Shown here: piece after piece, positions 21,083 to 30,899 of the stretch
Layout: the number at the start of each line of letters is the position of its first letter
Numbering within the stretch: the first letter of the stretch is position 1
Origin: Lamellibrachia satsuma
Taxonomy: Eukaryota; Annelida; Polychaeta; Sabellida; Siboglinidae
Direction of reading: 5' to 3'
NCBI GenBank assembly: GCA_033239005.1
Contig: BSQZ01000029.1
Span: 3,593,501 to 3,657,500 of the forward strand
Length of the DNA stretch: 64,000 nt
The notes under the pieces: model-generated
Databases searched by the model: none
Seen by the model: the letters and a program-made list of their open reading frames with translations, nothing else
Told to the model about the DNA's origin: nothing
Program-made: the position numbers and the translations under genes

Positions 21083-21411
21083 CACACGACACGACACCAC
21101 AGACCGTCAGCACCACCATCACGACCATCATAGACGAGGAGGAGAAGGAGGTGGAGCAGGACGTACAGGAGGATTGTACTGACGCTGCATCGAGCGAGAA
21201 AGACAGCACTCCCTGGCACCTGTTCGGTACCGTGTGTCCTAAAGAGGAGATTGTGTTTCTGTGTCAGATCGTCGTCTTGTACACGGTCATCCTGATCAGC
21301 ATTTACAACCTGACGACAGGTCACGCGAATTCTAATCTGTGGGCGGCTCTGCTGAGCAGTTCGTTCGGTTACCTGCTGCCCAATCCCACTTTGAGACGCA
21401 ATGGCGACTGA
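21079..21411 (+). CDS. Conserved Polinton two-helix membrane protein
   Basis: Intact 110-codon frame whose ATG overlaps the integrase stop. The N-terminal 50 residues are acidic and Thr-rich. Then CPKEEIVFLCQIVVLYTVIL leads a first transmembrane helix, ISIYNLTTG forms a turn, and LWAALLSSSFGYLLPNPTL is a second hydrophobic segment. The PKEEIVF...YNL...SSxxGYLLPxP pattern is one I have seen repeatedly in Polinton loci; role unknown, perhaps virion assembly or membrane interaction. Its end overlaps the penton start by 11 nt. Confidence 0.65.
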   Translation: MTHDTTPQTVSTTITTIIDEEEKEVEQDVQEDCTDAASSEKDSTPWHLFGTVCPKEEIVFLCQIVVLYTVILISIYNLTTGHANSNLWAALLSSSFGYLLPNPTLRRNGD

Positions 21412-22315
21412 TTTCTATCTGACGCTACCTAGCAACGCTTCCATGAATTTGCACCCCGATAACACCTTGGCTCATTACATCACGGACTTGCCATAACGCA
21501 TATCGGTGTCTGGCGAATGGGAGTGCGGGCTGGCAGAGATCCAGTATCCACCTACTTGGTACAACGTTCGAGAAGGCGACACCTGGTTCTACCTCAACGA
21601 GCGCACTCCTGTGGGTCTTACCCCGAGTACGAAGATCGCTGCTGGGTATTACCGCAGCCCTGACGTATTGTTGGACCACGTCAACAAGGCGCTGAAACGC
21701 ATGTGGACGGATAAGACGCGGGCTAAAATGAGCTACAGTTCCATCACTCAGAAAATGACGTTGCACATGTCACCGAGCACCGACTTCAGCATGCCGTACG
21801 AGAGTGCAATGGGTACCATTTTGGGATTCCACCCGTCGTTTGTCACCAGTCCAGCGAGAGATAGGGATACGCGCATGTACACCCACCCGCGAGTAGGAGA
21901 GGAAACAAATCGAGCCTATCCACCGGAGCTAGGTCTCACGCCGTCGACCACCGTTACTCTGCCACCCGAAAAAGCAAAGACTACCGATAGCCCGTACTGT
22001 TTCCGTCAAGAGGCCAATACCGTGGTGAACATGCATCAAGGGTTCGACACCATCTACGTCTACACGGACGTCGTGGAGTCTCGCATCGTCGGAGACAGTC
22101 TCGTGCCGTTGTTGCGATGCCTCCCGGTTCGCGGAGGTCACGGTGCCACGGTGTCCGATCGTTTCACTAACGTTCACTACGTGCCTCTGTTGCGCAAGGA
22201 GTTCGGGACCATAGAGGTGGATATAAGAGACGACACCGGACGGCGCGTGCCATTCGAGTACGGTAGAGTGACGGTGACGCTTCATTTTCGACGGCGTAGG
22301 ACCGGACTGTTCTGA
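21401..22315 (+). pseudogene. Penton / minor capsid protein (single jelly roll)
   Basis: Starts at ATG 21401 with DFYLTLPSNASMNLHPDNT, the typical Polinton penton opening. An in-frame TAA at 21494-21496 (codon 32) interrupts it in a position where relatives usually have Gln. The same frame then continues SGEWECGLAEIQYPPTWYN to the stop at 22315, including FNVRE-like and beta-rich stretches. Otherwise intact. It would form the fivefold capsid vertex. The next gene's ATG is 2 nt after its stop. Confidence 0.85.
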
Positions 22316-22317
22316 CG

Positions 22318-22737
22318 ATGAATTACAACGACTATTACTCGCGTCAGGCGGGTGGTGCGCTGTCCTACTTCGCAGGTGCACAATACCAGCGAGGTCACGG
22401 ACTGGGCAGTCTGTTCGGCAGTCTGCTGCACAGCGCCATGCCACTCATCAAGAGAGGTGCCGTGGCGTTGGGCAAGGGAGCGTTGAAGACCGGCATTCGT
22501 ATAGCTGACGACGTCTTATCTGGTCAGAACATAAAAAAGGCAGCCAAACGACGCATCACGGACTCTGGTAGGAGCATGCTGCGTACCCTTGCGACCCCTG
22601 GTGTGCGACCTAGCAAACGTATAAAAAGAGCGCCCGCGCAGACAGGAGTCACTACAGCGAAGAGACGGCGCGCGAAACAGACGCCCAAGAAACGTGAGGC
22701 CGACATATTCGACGAAAAAGATGGCGTTCGTACATAA
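22318..22737 (+). CDS. pVI/pX-like minor virion protein
   Basis: Intact 139-codon frame. Features: YYSRQAGG start, QRGHGLGSLFGSLLHSAMPL, VALGKGALKTGIRIADDVLSG amphipathic segment, then a long Lys/Arg-rich tail with KRIKRAP and AKRRRAKQTPKKR nuclear-targeting-like runs. Polintons encode such a protein beside penton and major capsid; it resembles adenovirus membrane-lytic and core proteins in layout. Overlaps the major capsid start by 17 nt. Confidence 0.7.
   Translation: MNYNDYYSRQAGGALSYFAGAQYQRGHGLGSLFGSLLHSAMPLIKRGAVALGKGALKTGIRIADDVLSGQNIKKAAKRRITDSGRSMLRTLATPGVRPSKRIKRAPAQTGVTTAKRRRAKQTPKKREADIFDEKDGVRT
22620..22627 (+). promoter_or_regulatory. TATA-like element upstream of the major capsid gene
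   Basis: TATAAAAA within the pVI-like frame, about 94 bp before the capsid ATG at 22721. It may be a promoter or only a coincidence of Ile-Lys-Lys codons. Confidence 0.3.
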
Positions 22738-24037
22738 ACAGTCGTGCGAAGGGGTCAAGTCCGAGCTGGATCTCTTTACCGTACCTCCCACTCACAACAG
22801 CATCGTCGACAGTCACGTGGTCGAACATCAACCCATGGCCTCTCTGGACTCTGGTGGACCGATAGAATTCCTGATCCCCGGATCGGGAGACGATTACCTG
22901 GATCTCGCCAACACGATGCTACACGTGCAGGTGAAGGTGACGCGAGCCAACGGGGACGATCTCGACTTGGCCGACCCCGTGGGACCAGTGAATAACTGGC
23001 TGCATTCGATGTTCGGTTAGGTCGACGTCTCCCTGAACGGCACGCTCGTGACCCGTTCGACCAACACGTACGCGTATCGCGCCTACATCGAGACGCTGCT
23101 GAGTTACGGTACCGATGCCAAGGTCACGCAGCTGACGGGTCAGCTGTGGCACAAGGACACGGCCTCTCACATGGATGCCGTCGAGTTAGTCGACGGAGTC
23201 GCGGCTAACGCAGGGTTCGTAGCTCGACGAGAGCACATCGTACGGAGTCGAGTGGTCGACATGATGGGTCGTCTACACGTGGACCTGTTTCTGCAAGATC
23301 AATTCCTGATCAACGACGTCGACGTCAAGATCCGACTGGTGCGTAATAAGGCTGCGTTTGCGCTCATGGCTGGTGGACCCCACCCCGATTACAAGATCAA
23401 CATCGTCAATGCCACTTTGTTTGCCAAGAAGGCCACCCTCAATCCCACCGTGCAGATGGCACACATCAAGACTCTCGAGAAGAGCACGGTCAAGTATCCG
23501 ATGCGGTCTGTCGACTGCAAGGTGTACTCCATTCCCGCGGGTGCTCGGTCGCACACGCACGAGAACCTGTTCCTCGGCACTCTGCCGAAACGTCTGGTGA
23601 TGTGCTGCATCGATAACGACGCCTACAACGGTGCGTACGACAAGAATCCGTTTCACGCCAAGAACAACGCCATAAGCTTCCACGCGGTGTAATTGGACGG
23701 ACGACATATACCCTCCAAACCCTTCCAGCCCAACTTCGCAGACGACCTCTTCGTCAGGAGCTACATGAGCATGCTCACCGCGACCGGTAAGATCTGGCAG
23801 GACGAGGGGAACGGTCTGACTCGCAGCGACTACCGAGACGGTTACACCTTCTTCGGTTTTGATCTGACCCCCGACCAGTGCAACGGCCCCTGCTTCCATC
23901 TGGTACAAAAGGGCAACCTCCGCATAGAACTTCATTTCCGCAACGCGCTGCTGACCACCGTGAACGTCATAGCCTACGCCGAGTTCGAGTCCGTGCTGGA
24001 AATCGACAAGAGACGCAACGTCATATGCGACTTCTGA
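22721..24037 (+). pseudogene. Major capsid protein (double jelly roll, hexon-like)
   Basis: A 438-codon frame from ATG 22721 to TGA 24035-24037 with in-frame TAG at 23018-23020 and TAA at 23690-23692. Diagnostic motifs: IEFLIPGSGDDYLDL, NNWLHSMF, DVSLNGTLV, YAYRAYIETLL, FLINDVDVKIRL, YPMRSVDCK and PKRLVMCCIDNDAYNGAY, ending with GYTFFGFDLTPD and NLRIELHF. This is the Polinton capsid pattern that defines adintovirus-like elements. The N- and C-terminal thirds are otherwise well conserved and in one frame. Protease follows 1 nt later. Confidence 0.9.
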
Positions 24038-24038
24038 G

Positions 24039-24527
24039 ATGGACACCCTGCAGATCGCCCGACTACTGCAGGCGGACCCGTGCACCAGATCGATATTTCG
24101 CGGTGTCGTACCCAAAGACGGACTGCCCGCGACGATAGACGGCGTTCTACCTGCCGCCTTCGTGTGCAACACCGACGACGGCGACGAACCGGGCGAACAC
24201 TGGATAGCGCTGTACCTGGCTGCCGACGGGCGCGGCGATTACTTCTGCTCGTACGGCCTGCCGCCACGTCACGAGGCCTTCCGCACCTTCATGAACGAAC
24301 ATTGTTCCGAGTGGACTCATAATAGCAAGAGACTTCAGAGCCCTCTGTCTAACGTTTGTGGACAATATTGCGTAGCTTTTCAATTGCTTCGTTGTAACGG
24401 CTTTCCAATGAGAACTTTTATCAATGTATTCGGCACCGATCTAGTTGCTAACGATTGCCGCGTGTTTGATTGGCTTAAACAGATGCGACAAGGTAGACTA
24501 TATTATCGCTCGTCGTACATCGATTAA
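24039..24527 (+). CDS. Adenain-like maturation cysteine protease
   Basis: Intact 162-codon frame. The catalytic His is in GEHWIALYL and the Cys in NVCGQYCV, preceded by the oxyanion Gln (RLQSPLS). The usual acidic residue in YFDSYG is replaced: the text reads YFCSYGLPP, so the triad acid is missing or moved. The C-terminus (WLKQMRQGRLYYR) is repeated in a second copy at 57443-57660. It would cleave capsid precursors. The frame is open, but the catalytic change makes activity doubtful. The nucleotide text after 24300 is less GC-rich than the upstream half. Confidence 0.85.
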   Translation: MDTLQIARLLQADPCTRSIFRGVVPKDGLPATIDGVLPAAFVCNTDDGDEPGEHWIALYLAADGRGDYFCSYGLPPRHEAFRTFMNEHCSEWTHNSKRLQSPLSNVCGQYCVAFQLLRCNGFPMRTFINVFGTDLVANDCRVFDWLKQMRQGRLYYRSSYID

Positions 24528-24604
24528 TGAGCCTCTGGCGAGGTGGAGACACCCCATAGTCATAGTCGTACTTATATTACACGCTACCCATATTGTATCG
24601 TCAT

Positions 24605-24612
24605 GCTGCTGT

Positions 24613-24644
<32 letters not shown>

Positions 24645-24657
24645 CTTGTTCAATAAA
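24605..24657 (+). terminator. (CTG/TTG)n and AATAAA polyadenylation signal
   Basis: A CTG-rich run (24605-24648) lies in the 3' untranslated region of the late genes, followed by AATAAA at 24652-24657 and GT-rich sequence. It is the likely shared polyadenylation site of the + strand late genes. Confidence 0.6.
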
Positions 24658-24712
24658 AATTACGTGTGCACTCGTACGATATCGTGTTTTGTTCCTTTCT
24701 CGTCTCCTCGTT

Positions 24713-24815
24713 AGGTCCTTTGATCTCAGTTCTTAATTACCCTGTTAATGACCACTATTACCTTACTCTTTCATCTCAGTTCTTAATGACCCTATTACTG
24801 ACCCCTGTTAACAGA
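24713..24815. repeat. Subterminal direct repeats
   Basis: Copies of TCTCAGTTCTTAAT(T/G)ACCCT(G/A)TTA stand between the poly(A) site and the right terminal repeat. The same words appear in reverse complement in the second Polinton remnant at 52915-53000 and 57655-57745. Confidence 0.7.
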
Positions 24816-24816
24816 C

Positions 24817-24992
24817 GTTCCTATGTCCACCATTGATGGCTACTCGTTATCTTTCGGTACTCCTACAGCCGCTAAGGGGCGCTGCGCACGCAACCGGAAG
24901 GAGGCGCTCTGATTGGCTGCGCGCGCAACCGGAAGTCGTTCAGACACATGGGTGCACATAAATTGCTTACTCAAAAACTTCCACTAATTACT
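24817..24992 (-). repeat. Polinton right terminal inverted repeat
   Basis: Reverse complement of 4526-4719, 176 bp, shorter by an internal gap. Ends CCACTAATTACT immediately before the TCGGTT duplication. Confidence 0.9.
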
Positions 24993-24998
24993 TCGGTT
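24993..24998. repeat. Polinton target-site duplication, right copy
   Basis: TCGGTT, identical to 4520-4525. Confidence 0.9.
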
Positions 24999-25160
24999 CT
25001 TAAATTTCGTCAAATGCAGTTCTTGAAAGATCTCAACACATGGACACTGATTGCACTTCTGGAGGAGGCAGTCCAGTGAGGTATCATGCACATGTGATTT
25101 ACCAAAAAAATCAGTTATATAAAATGTTATTTTGGCATCTCCGCTAGCTACAGATCATCA
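24993..25160 (-). pseudogene. Upstream part of the SDGCAGQYKN family gene, split by the Polinton
   Basis: On the minus strand, the sequence right of the element reads ASGDAKITFYITDF, then HDTSLDCLLQKCNQCP and IFQELHLTKFKN. Through a single copy of the duplicated hexamer it runs without frame change into the frame at 4525 (KWTTTDISTLETT). An acceptor-like CTGTAG at about 25158-25163 may be the exon start; upstream of that no coding is seen. This proves that the Polinton entered an existing reading frame. It belongs with 3725-4525. Confidence 0.6.
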
Positions 25161-25600
25161 TACTATTTATGCAAATATTAAGTATACCAACAGATACAGA
25201 TAATTACCTTATGGGCAGAGAGTATGCAGAGAATAAAACACAGCACATTCTAGGAAGGCAGCCCCCATTTGCATACTGACAAATCATGTGACTCATTAAT
25301 TCTTGCCACATGACTAGAGTGACGTGAGATGATGGTTAATTTTAAATGCCATAACTCTTAAAGTATTGCAATACGCATGATAAAACTTTCAGTGATTATT
25401 GCCAAATATGTATGCTTCAACATGTGGTAGCGCCTAACAGGCAGCAAGCCAAACTAACTCTCTGTGTCTAATCATGTTTTCAAAGGATTATACGACGAGC
25501 TGCTGATTCATGCCATCACTACACACTCGTGAATGTTCAGTGATTGCTGCGACGTAGTTTTTATATATCCACAAAGTGTATGTTATCTATACTTTAAGAA
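25161..25600. other. No gene recognised
   Basis: AT-rich spacer between the interrupted gene fragment and the L2-type LINE; its right part may be LINE 5' untranslated sequence. Confidence 0.4.
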
Positions 25601-28600
25601 GTTTTATATATAGCCTTTGGACAGACGTCAGCTATCCGTGACGCCTACACATTTTGTGGACCAGAAGTCTTCGTAGGCCTAACAAGCAAGTGACCTAATT
25701 CGGTTGATTGCAATCACCAAGGCTCTTTGTTTCGCGATGCGTCTACTGAACATCATTCGGACTTTGCGCCCAGCCTCTACGGGTGTCACTCCGCGATTAC
25801 CGGATACATTACATGCAATGATCAGAGGCTTGGGACTATCCGTAACGCGCCCAACTTCACGTGGCAAACGAGGCGGCCTTCGCAAACAACGTGTGATTCA
25901 AATACGCATTACACACCGCTTCGATGTTGTTCCAAGAGCTGTAACAGCTGCCAGTGCAAATGTATCCCACCTGATTAATCTGCGTGTCATTAAACACCGT
26001 GAACGTGACATTCCACTGACAATATGTTGTCTTAACGCTCGTTCAGTCAAGAACAAAGTTCTGTCGGTGGCAGATTTTGTTATTTCCCGGAACATCGATG
26101 TGCTAGCCTTATCTGAGACATGGCTAGGAACCGACACTGACAATCAGGTTATAAACGAACTCGTGCCATCTGGTTACACAATACAACACATCTCTCGAAC
26201 CACTGAGAAGCGCGGTGGAGGTGTGGCCGTACTCTATAAACGCGGATTGACCATTAAAACCTTAGATTCTACACGGAACGGCATGTTCACACATTTCGAA
26301 CATATGGACTGTACGGTGATTTCCAATGATGTGAGTATGAGATTGTGCATCGTGTACCGTCCGCCTCCCTCTAAGCGAAACGGTTTTAAGAACAGTGCTT
26401 TTCGACGAGTGGAGTTTGTACTTGGACCGCCTTGCTGTTATAACTAATTATGTAATCATAACAGGTGACCTCAACTTCCACCTTGACAACGTTAACGATG
26501 CAGATGCGGTGCGCTTCAACGCCACGTTAGAAGCTCACGGATTGGTACAACACGTGGTGGGACCCACACACAAGAAGGGCCATACTTTGGATGTTGTCAT
26601 CACACGGGACGTTAGTTCCTTGTTGATTGGGATACCAACAGTTTCTGAGCCATGTCTCGGAGACACAAAAGGTAACCATTCCGGCGACCACCTGGCTGTG
26701 TGTTTTAAAATTAACTTAACGAAGCCAGACAGCGTTCGCCAGCCGGTTACTTTCAGGAAGCTTCGGGACATTTGTATTCCCGAATTTATCAAGGACTTAA
26801 CGCCAATTTTGAACGACACTGATGGGCCGCTAAATGAACTTGTATACGCCTATACCACGGGAATTGAAGCGGTTGTCGACAAACACGCTCCAGTCCAAAG
26901 AAAGTCGATAACACTGAGACCAAACGCACAATGGTATTCAGACGAACTGAGACACGCCAAACACGCGCGCAGACGAGCAGAGAAGGTATGGCGGCGAACC
27001 AAACTTACCGTTCATCGACAGCTGTTCAGGGAGCAATGCAACGCAGTCAACAAACTGATGATCAGTGCCAAGAAAACATTATTTTCTTCTAAAATCAGAG
27101 ACTGCGGCAAAGATCAGAAACAACTGTTCAAATTAACGTGTCATTTGATGCGTAACACGGGACGGGTAATCTTACCAACCCATGAATCGGCCGAACAGTT
27201 AGCGACTATTTTCGGCGACTTTTATATTGACAAAGTTGCTACCATCCGACGAAACATCAACATCGGCAACCCAAGTGACACAGCACTGGATGATGACGTC
27301 ATGTTTGACGGAATCCCGCTTCAAAGGTTTCTGCCAGCCACCCATGACGAGGTGAAACGAATAATCACAAATTCGCCCAACAAGACATGTGACTTAGACC
27401 CGATACCTACGCGGCTTTTGAGGCAGTGTCTGGATCATTTCGTGCCGTTTATTACAGCCATTATTAACAAATCGTTGGCAACGTCAGTGGTACCCGCATG
27501 TTTCAAACGTGCAGTTGTGAGACCATTGCTTAAAAGGCCGGGCCTCGATAAGGAAGTTCTGAATAATTATCGGCCTGTGTCAAACCTACCATACGTGTAA
27601 AAACTTCTAGAGGAAGTGGTCGAACACCGTTTGAAAGATCACCTGGACATCAACAATCTACACGATTTTCACCAGTCGGCGTACCGAAATAATTATTCAA
27701 CCGAGACAGCTCTTGTGAAAGTCCAGAACGACATCGCAGAAGCCCTTGATCAAAAACGTGTAGTTGTCTTGGTCATGCTTGATCTGTCCAGTGCGTTTGA
27801 TGTTATTAACCATGGCATTATGCTAACGCGTCTTCAACACTCATTTGGTGTGACTGCAGAAGCCCTGGATTGGATGCGATCCTACATTAGCGGCAGAACG
27901 CAATGTGTCTCTGTCGGCCCCACAACTTCGTTCAACGCAAATCTATGTTGCGGCGTGCCACAAGGATCCGTGTTGGGACCGAAACTGTACTGCATATACA
28001 CTAAACCAGTTGGTGATATAGTGAAGAAACATAATCTTCACTACCACTGTTATGCAGATGACACACAAATATACTTGTCCATCAAGCCTGATGAGAACTA
28101 GACCAGTGAAAGGTCAGCCATTGAAGCCTGTGTGGCTGATGTTGGCGAGTGGATGAATAGAAACATGCTGAAACTGAACTAAGAAAAAAGCGAACTCATT
28201 GTGTTTTCGTCCAAACATCGAATTCTTCGAGTGAACGACTTGTCCCTCACGATCGGAGAGCAGACTATCACATGCTGTGCAATCCGTGAGAAATCTTGGA
28301 GTTATTATGGACAGCGGCTTGACAATGGAGAAACAAGTGAATGCGATCTCCAAGTCCTGTTTCTACCACATTCGAAATATTGGCAAAATCAGGCAATACA
28401 TAACAAATGACGCCTGTAAGATTCTAGTCCAAGCGCTGGTTAAATCTCGCCTGGACTATGGAAACGCGCTACTGCAAGGTTTGCCTCAGGTGCTAATTGA
28501 ACGATTGCAGCGTATACAGAACTGCGCTGCTAGCCTAATCACCAGGTCACGCAAGAGCGAACACATAACACCTGTGTTACGTGAGCTACATTGGCTTCCG

Positions 28601-29206
28601 GTGAAATACCGGCTACGCTTTAAGGTTAACACCTTCACGTATAAAGTGCTCAACGGATTGGCACCGGCATACATGAGTGACACTGTGCAGAAATATCAAC
28701 CAACGCGTAGGTTAAGATCATCGGAGAAGTCACTTCTCGTCGTACCTGTACTACGGACTGCAACTTATGGTGAACGTTGTTTCAGCCGACATGCGGCCAT
28801 ACTGTGGAACGACTTGCCTGAAAACATTAAACAACTGAACACTCTCAGCTCTTTCAAGAGACACTTAAAAACACATCTTTTTAAACTGGCTTACGACTGA
28901 CGTGATTGAGTCACGCTCTCGTTTTAATGACATTGCTATATACCAATGACTTATTCGTTATGTTTTATTAATGTGTTTACTATATAATATATATGTTTAT
29001 TTATTTTTTAATGTTTAAATCAGCTCCTTACACTAGCTACTTTTAAAATAATCTATATTTTATAGTTTTATTTAATTTATGCAGTTTTATGTAAAGTGTG
29101 TATTTTATAGTGTTATTTAATTGATGCAGTTTCATGTAAAGCGCCTGAGAGCATTTTATCCTAATTGGATTCGGGCGCTATATAAATTCCGATATAATAA
29201 TAATAA
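25600..29206 (+). mobile_element. L2-type LINE, near full length, decayed
   Basis: A single ORF2-like region (25704-28900) followed by an L2-style 3' end: AAGCGCCTGAGAGCATTTTAT, GGGCGCTATATAAATTCC and a terminal ATAATAATAATAAC repeat at about 29192-29206. The 5' border is not sharply defined. Confidence 0.8.
25704..28900 (+). pseudogene. L2-type ORF2: EEP endonuclease and reverse transcriptase
   Basis: Endonuclease motifs: ICCLNARSVKNK, LALSETWL, RGGGVAVLYK, CIVYRPP, TGDLNFHLD, KGHTLDVVITR and GDHLAV (SDH in relatives). RT motifs: CDLDPIPTRLLRQCL, NYRPVSNL, YRNNYSTETAL, LDLSSAFDVINH, GVPQGSVLGPKLY and YADDTQIYLS, then LVKSRLDYGNALL and WNDLPENIK at the C-terminus. Frame changes near 26390 and 28290 and stops at 27598, 28099 and 28180 disable it. 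The order and wording are those of L2/Crack-like elements. Confidence 0.85.
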
Positions 29207-30425
29207 TAACATAAAAAAATGTTTTTAACATTCTCGTTTGTGTTTTATTGTCGACACAGATAGACATTTATCAGAGCTTTAAAATGACACCAACATCACA
29301 TATGTAGGTTACCTAGGAGAGGGGTTATAACACCTGGAAGGTCGTTAGGTAGTCAAGGTCGGGTCAAATTTTGATGACCTCTATCTCTGGAAAGGAAGGT
29401 CACATTGACCTGAAGTTTGGGTGGGAACATTGACTCATGAACATAAACTAACTCACCAAATTTGATCTAAATTGAAGGTGGTCATGTAAATTTCACAATT
29501 GTTTTTGATTGATTTGGCATGGAATGCCCCCTATATTATATAGTATAGCTGAGCTGTCTAAAGTGAAGACTAACTTCGTTCATCTTGTTGACGATGATAT
29601 AGTGCATATTATAAAATGTATAAATCTAAGACGTTTACACTAAATGAACAATTATAGTTGTTAATTCAGCATAAACTCTGACTCACGGATTGGGACGAAG
29701 TTTAAAACTGACATCAGGTTACCACGGAATTGGGTGATGCCTAACGTTAGGATAATCAACTACAGGATACTAAGTGTTACTGACAACATCCAATACAATA
29801 CTATTTATTGTTTATACGGCTTGCTGCTTGATTTAATATGTTATTTTTTTTATTTACTTAACCATAATATGCTGAATTAATTGTAGGCATATGTTATAAA
29901 GGAATAAAGGGTGTCCATCAAAAAACATAATTGTTGTCATACAATATATAGTTACATTTTCCCAACTATTTTAATTTACAATAACTATAATTAATAAAAA
30001 CCCATGTACAACTGAGAATAAAGTGGGCATTCACGGCCTTACTTTTGTACATCACATACCACAAAAAAAGAAATAAGAATTTGTGTACCCCATAAATAAT
30101 GTACAGCAGGTATATGGCCGTTATTTTTTTATAGACAAAACACATTTCAGCACAAAACGGAATATCATTCAGTGCTGCTCAAGAAGCCCATCGGAGAACA
30201 TAACAGCTTAAATAAAAAAGCCTTTACAAAAAGGTTAGCTTAAATTGCAACCGAAACCAAGCATTTTATCTGCTAGACAAATGTAATCAAAATTAAATCA
30301 AAACTAAATTTTGCTTAATTTTGTTGCACCTTAACGTCATACATGACTACCTTCGTGAGGTTTATGAGTTAATTGAACTTTCATAACTCCAAACACAAAC
30401 AAAATACAGTAATATTCCCATCAGA
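29207..30425. other. No gene recognised
   Basis: AT-rich sequence without coding potential on either strand. Confidence 0.5.
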
Positions 30426-30429
30426 GGAA

Positions 30430-30545
30430 AGAAGCAACACAGATACACAGATGCTATCACATCACTTATGACAACATAGGTACACAGGTGCTATCACATC
30501 ACTTATGACAACACAGGTACACAGGCGCTATCACATCACTTATGA
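30430..30545. repeat. Three tandem copies of a ~36-bp unit
   Basis: The unit (GGTACACAGG(T/C)GCTATCACAT then CACTTATGACAACA) is present three times, the last copy ending in the coding part of the minus-strand exon next to it. No spacers, so it is not a CRISPR array. Confidence 0.8.
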
Positions 30546-30830
30546 CAAAACTTGACCGTCTTCCGATTTTTGCGGTTGTTTTGTTGTCTCGCAAATGTCG
30601 GTTGTATTCGTGCAGAGTGTCGTGCAGCCGGATGAGCACTATGGACTCCATGCAGACATCGCACTTAAAGATTGATAGATCCACTCTCTCAGCTAGTGAT
30701 GCAACCATGCTGGCCTTTACCCTCTCGTCGTGCATGCATTCATCGGCCACTTCTCGGTATTGACCTTCGAGAAGGTCGACATAACCAAGCAGCAGACAAC
30801 TTAGTGCTGCCAGACCGACCTTGCACAATA
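30499..30830 (-). CDS. Possible terminal exon of an unknown host gene
   Basis: On the minus strand a strong acceptor-like site (TTGCTGTTGTCTCTATTACAATAG, pyrimidine-rich) ends at 30831. The following frame is open for about 110 codons to 30499: a hydrophobic KVGLAALSCLLLGYVDLL, then helical charged text with CDVCMESIVLIRLHDT and EYNRHLRDN, ending inside the 36-bp repeats. The codon choice looks like real coding sequence and the composition is less AT-rich than the surroundings. I do not recognise a family. Confidence 0.35.
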
Positions 30831-30899
30831 CTATTGTAATAGAGACAACAGCAAGATGCAGGTAGTACATGAATAGGATCAACAAATACATCAGCAATA

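Noticed and set aside
23273..24172. 299-codon minus-strand frame
   Set aside because: Antisense of the capsid and protease genes; the + strand has all family motifs.
24605..24648. Poly-Leu/Cys coding repeat
   Set aside because: Lies after the protease stop and before AATAAA; untranslated CTG repeat.
30430..30545. CRISPR-like array
   Set aside because: Units are directly adjacent with no spacers, in an animal genome; a simple tandem repeat.
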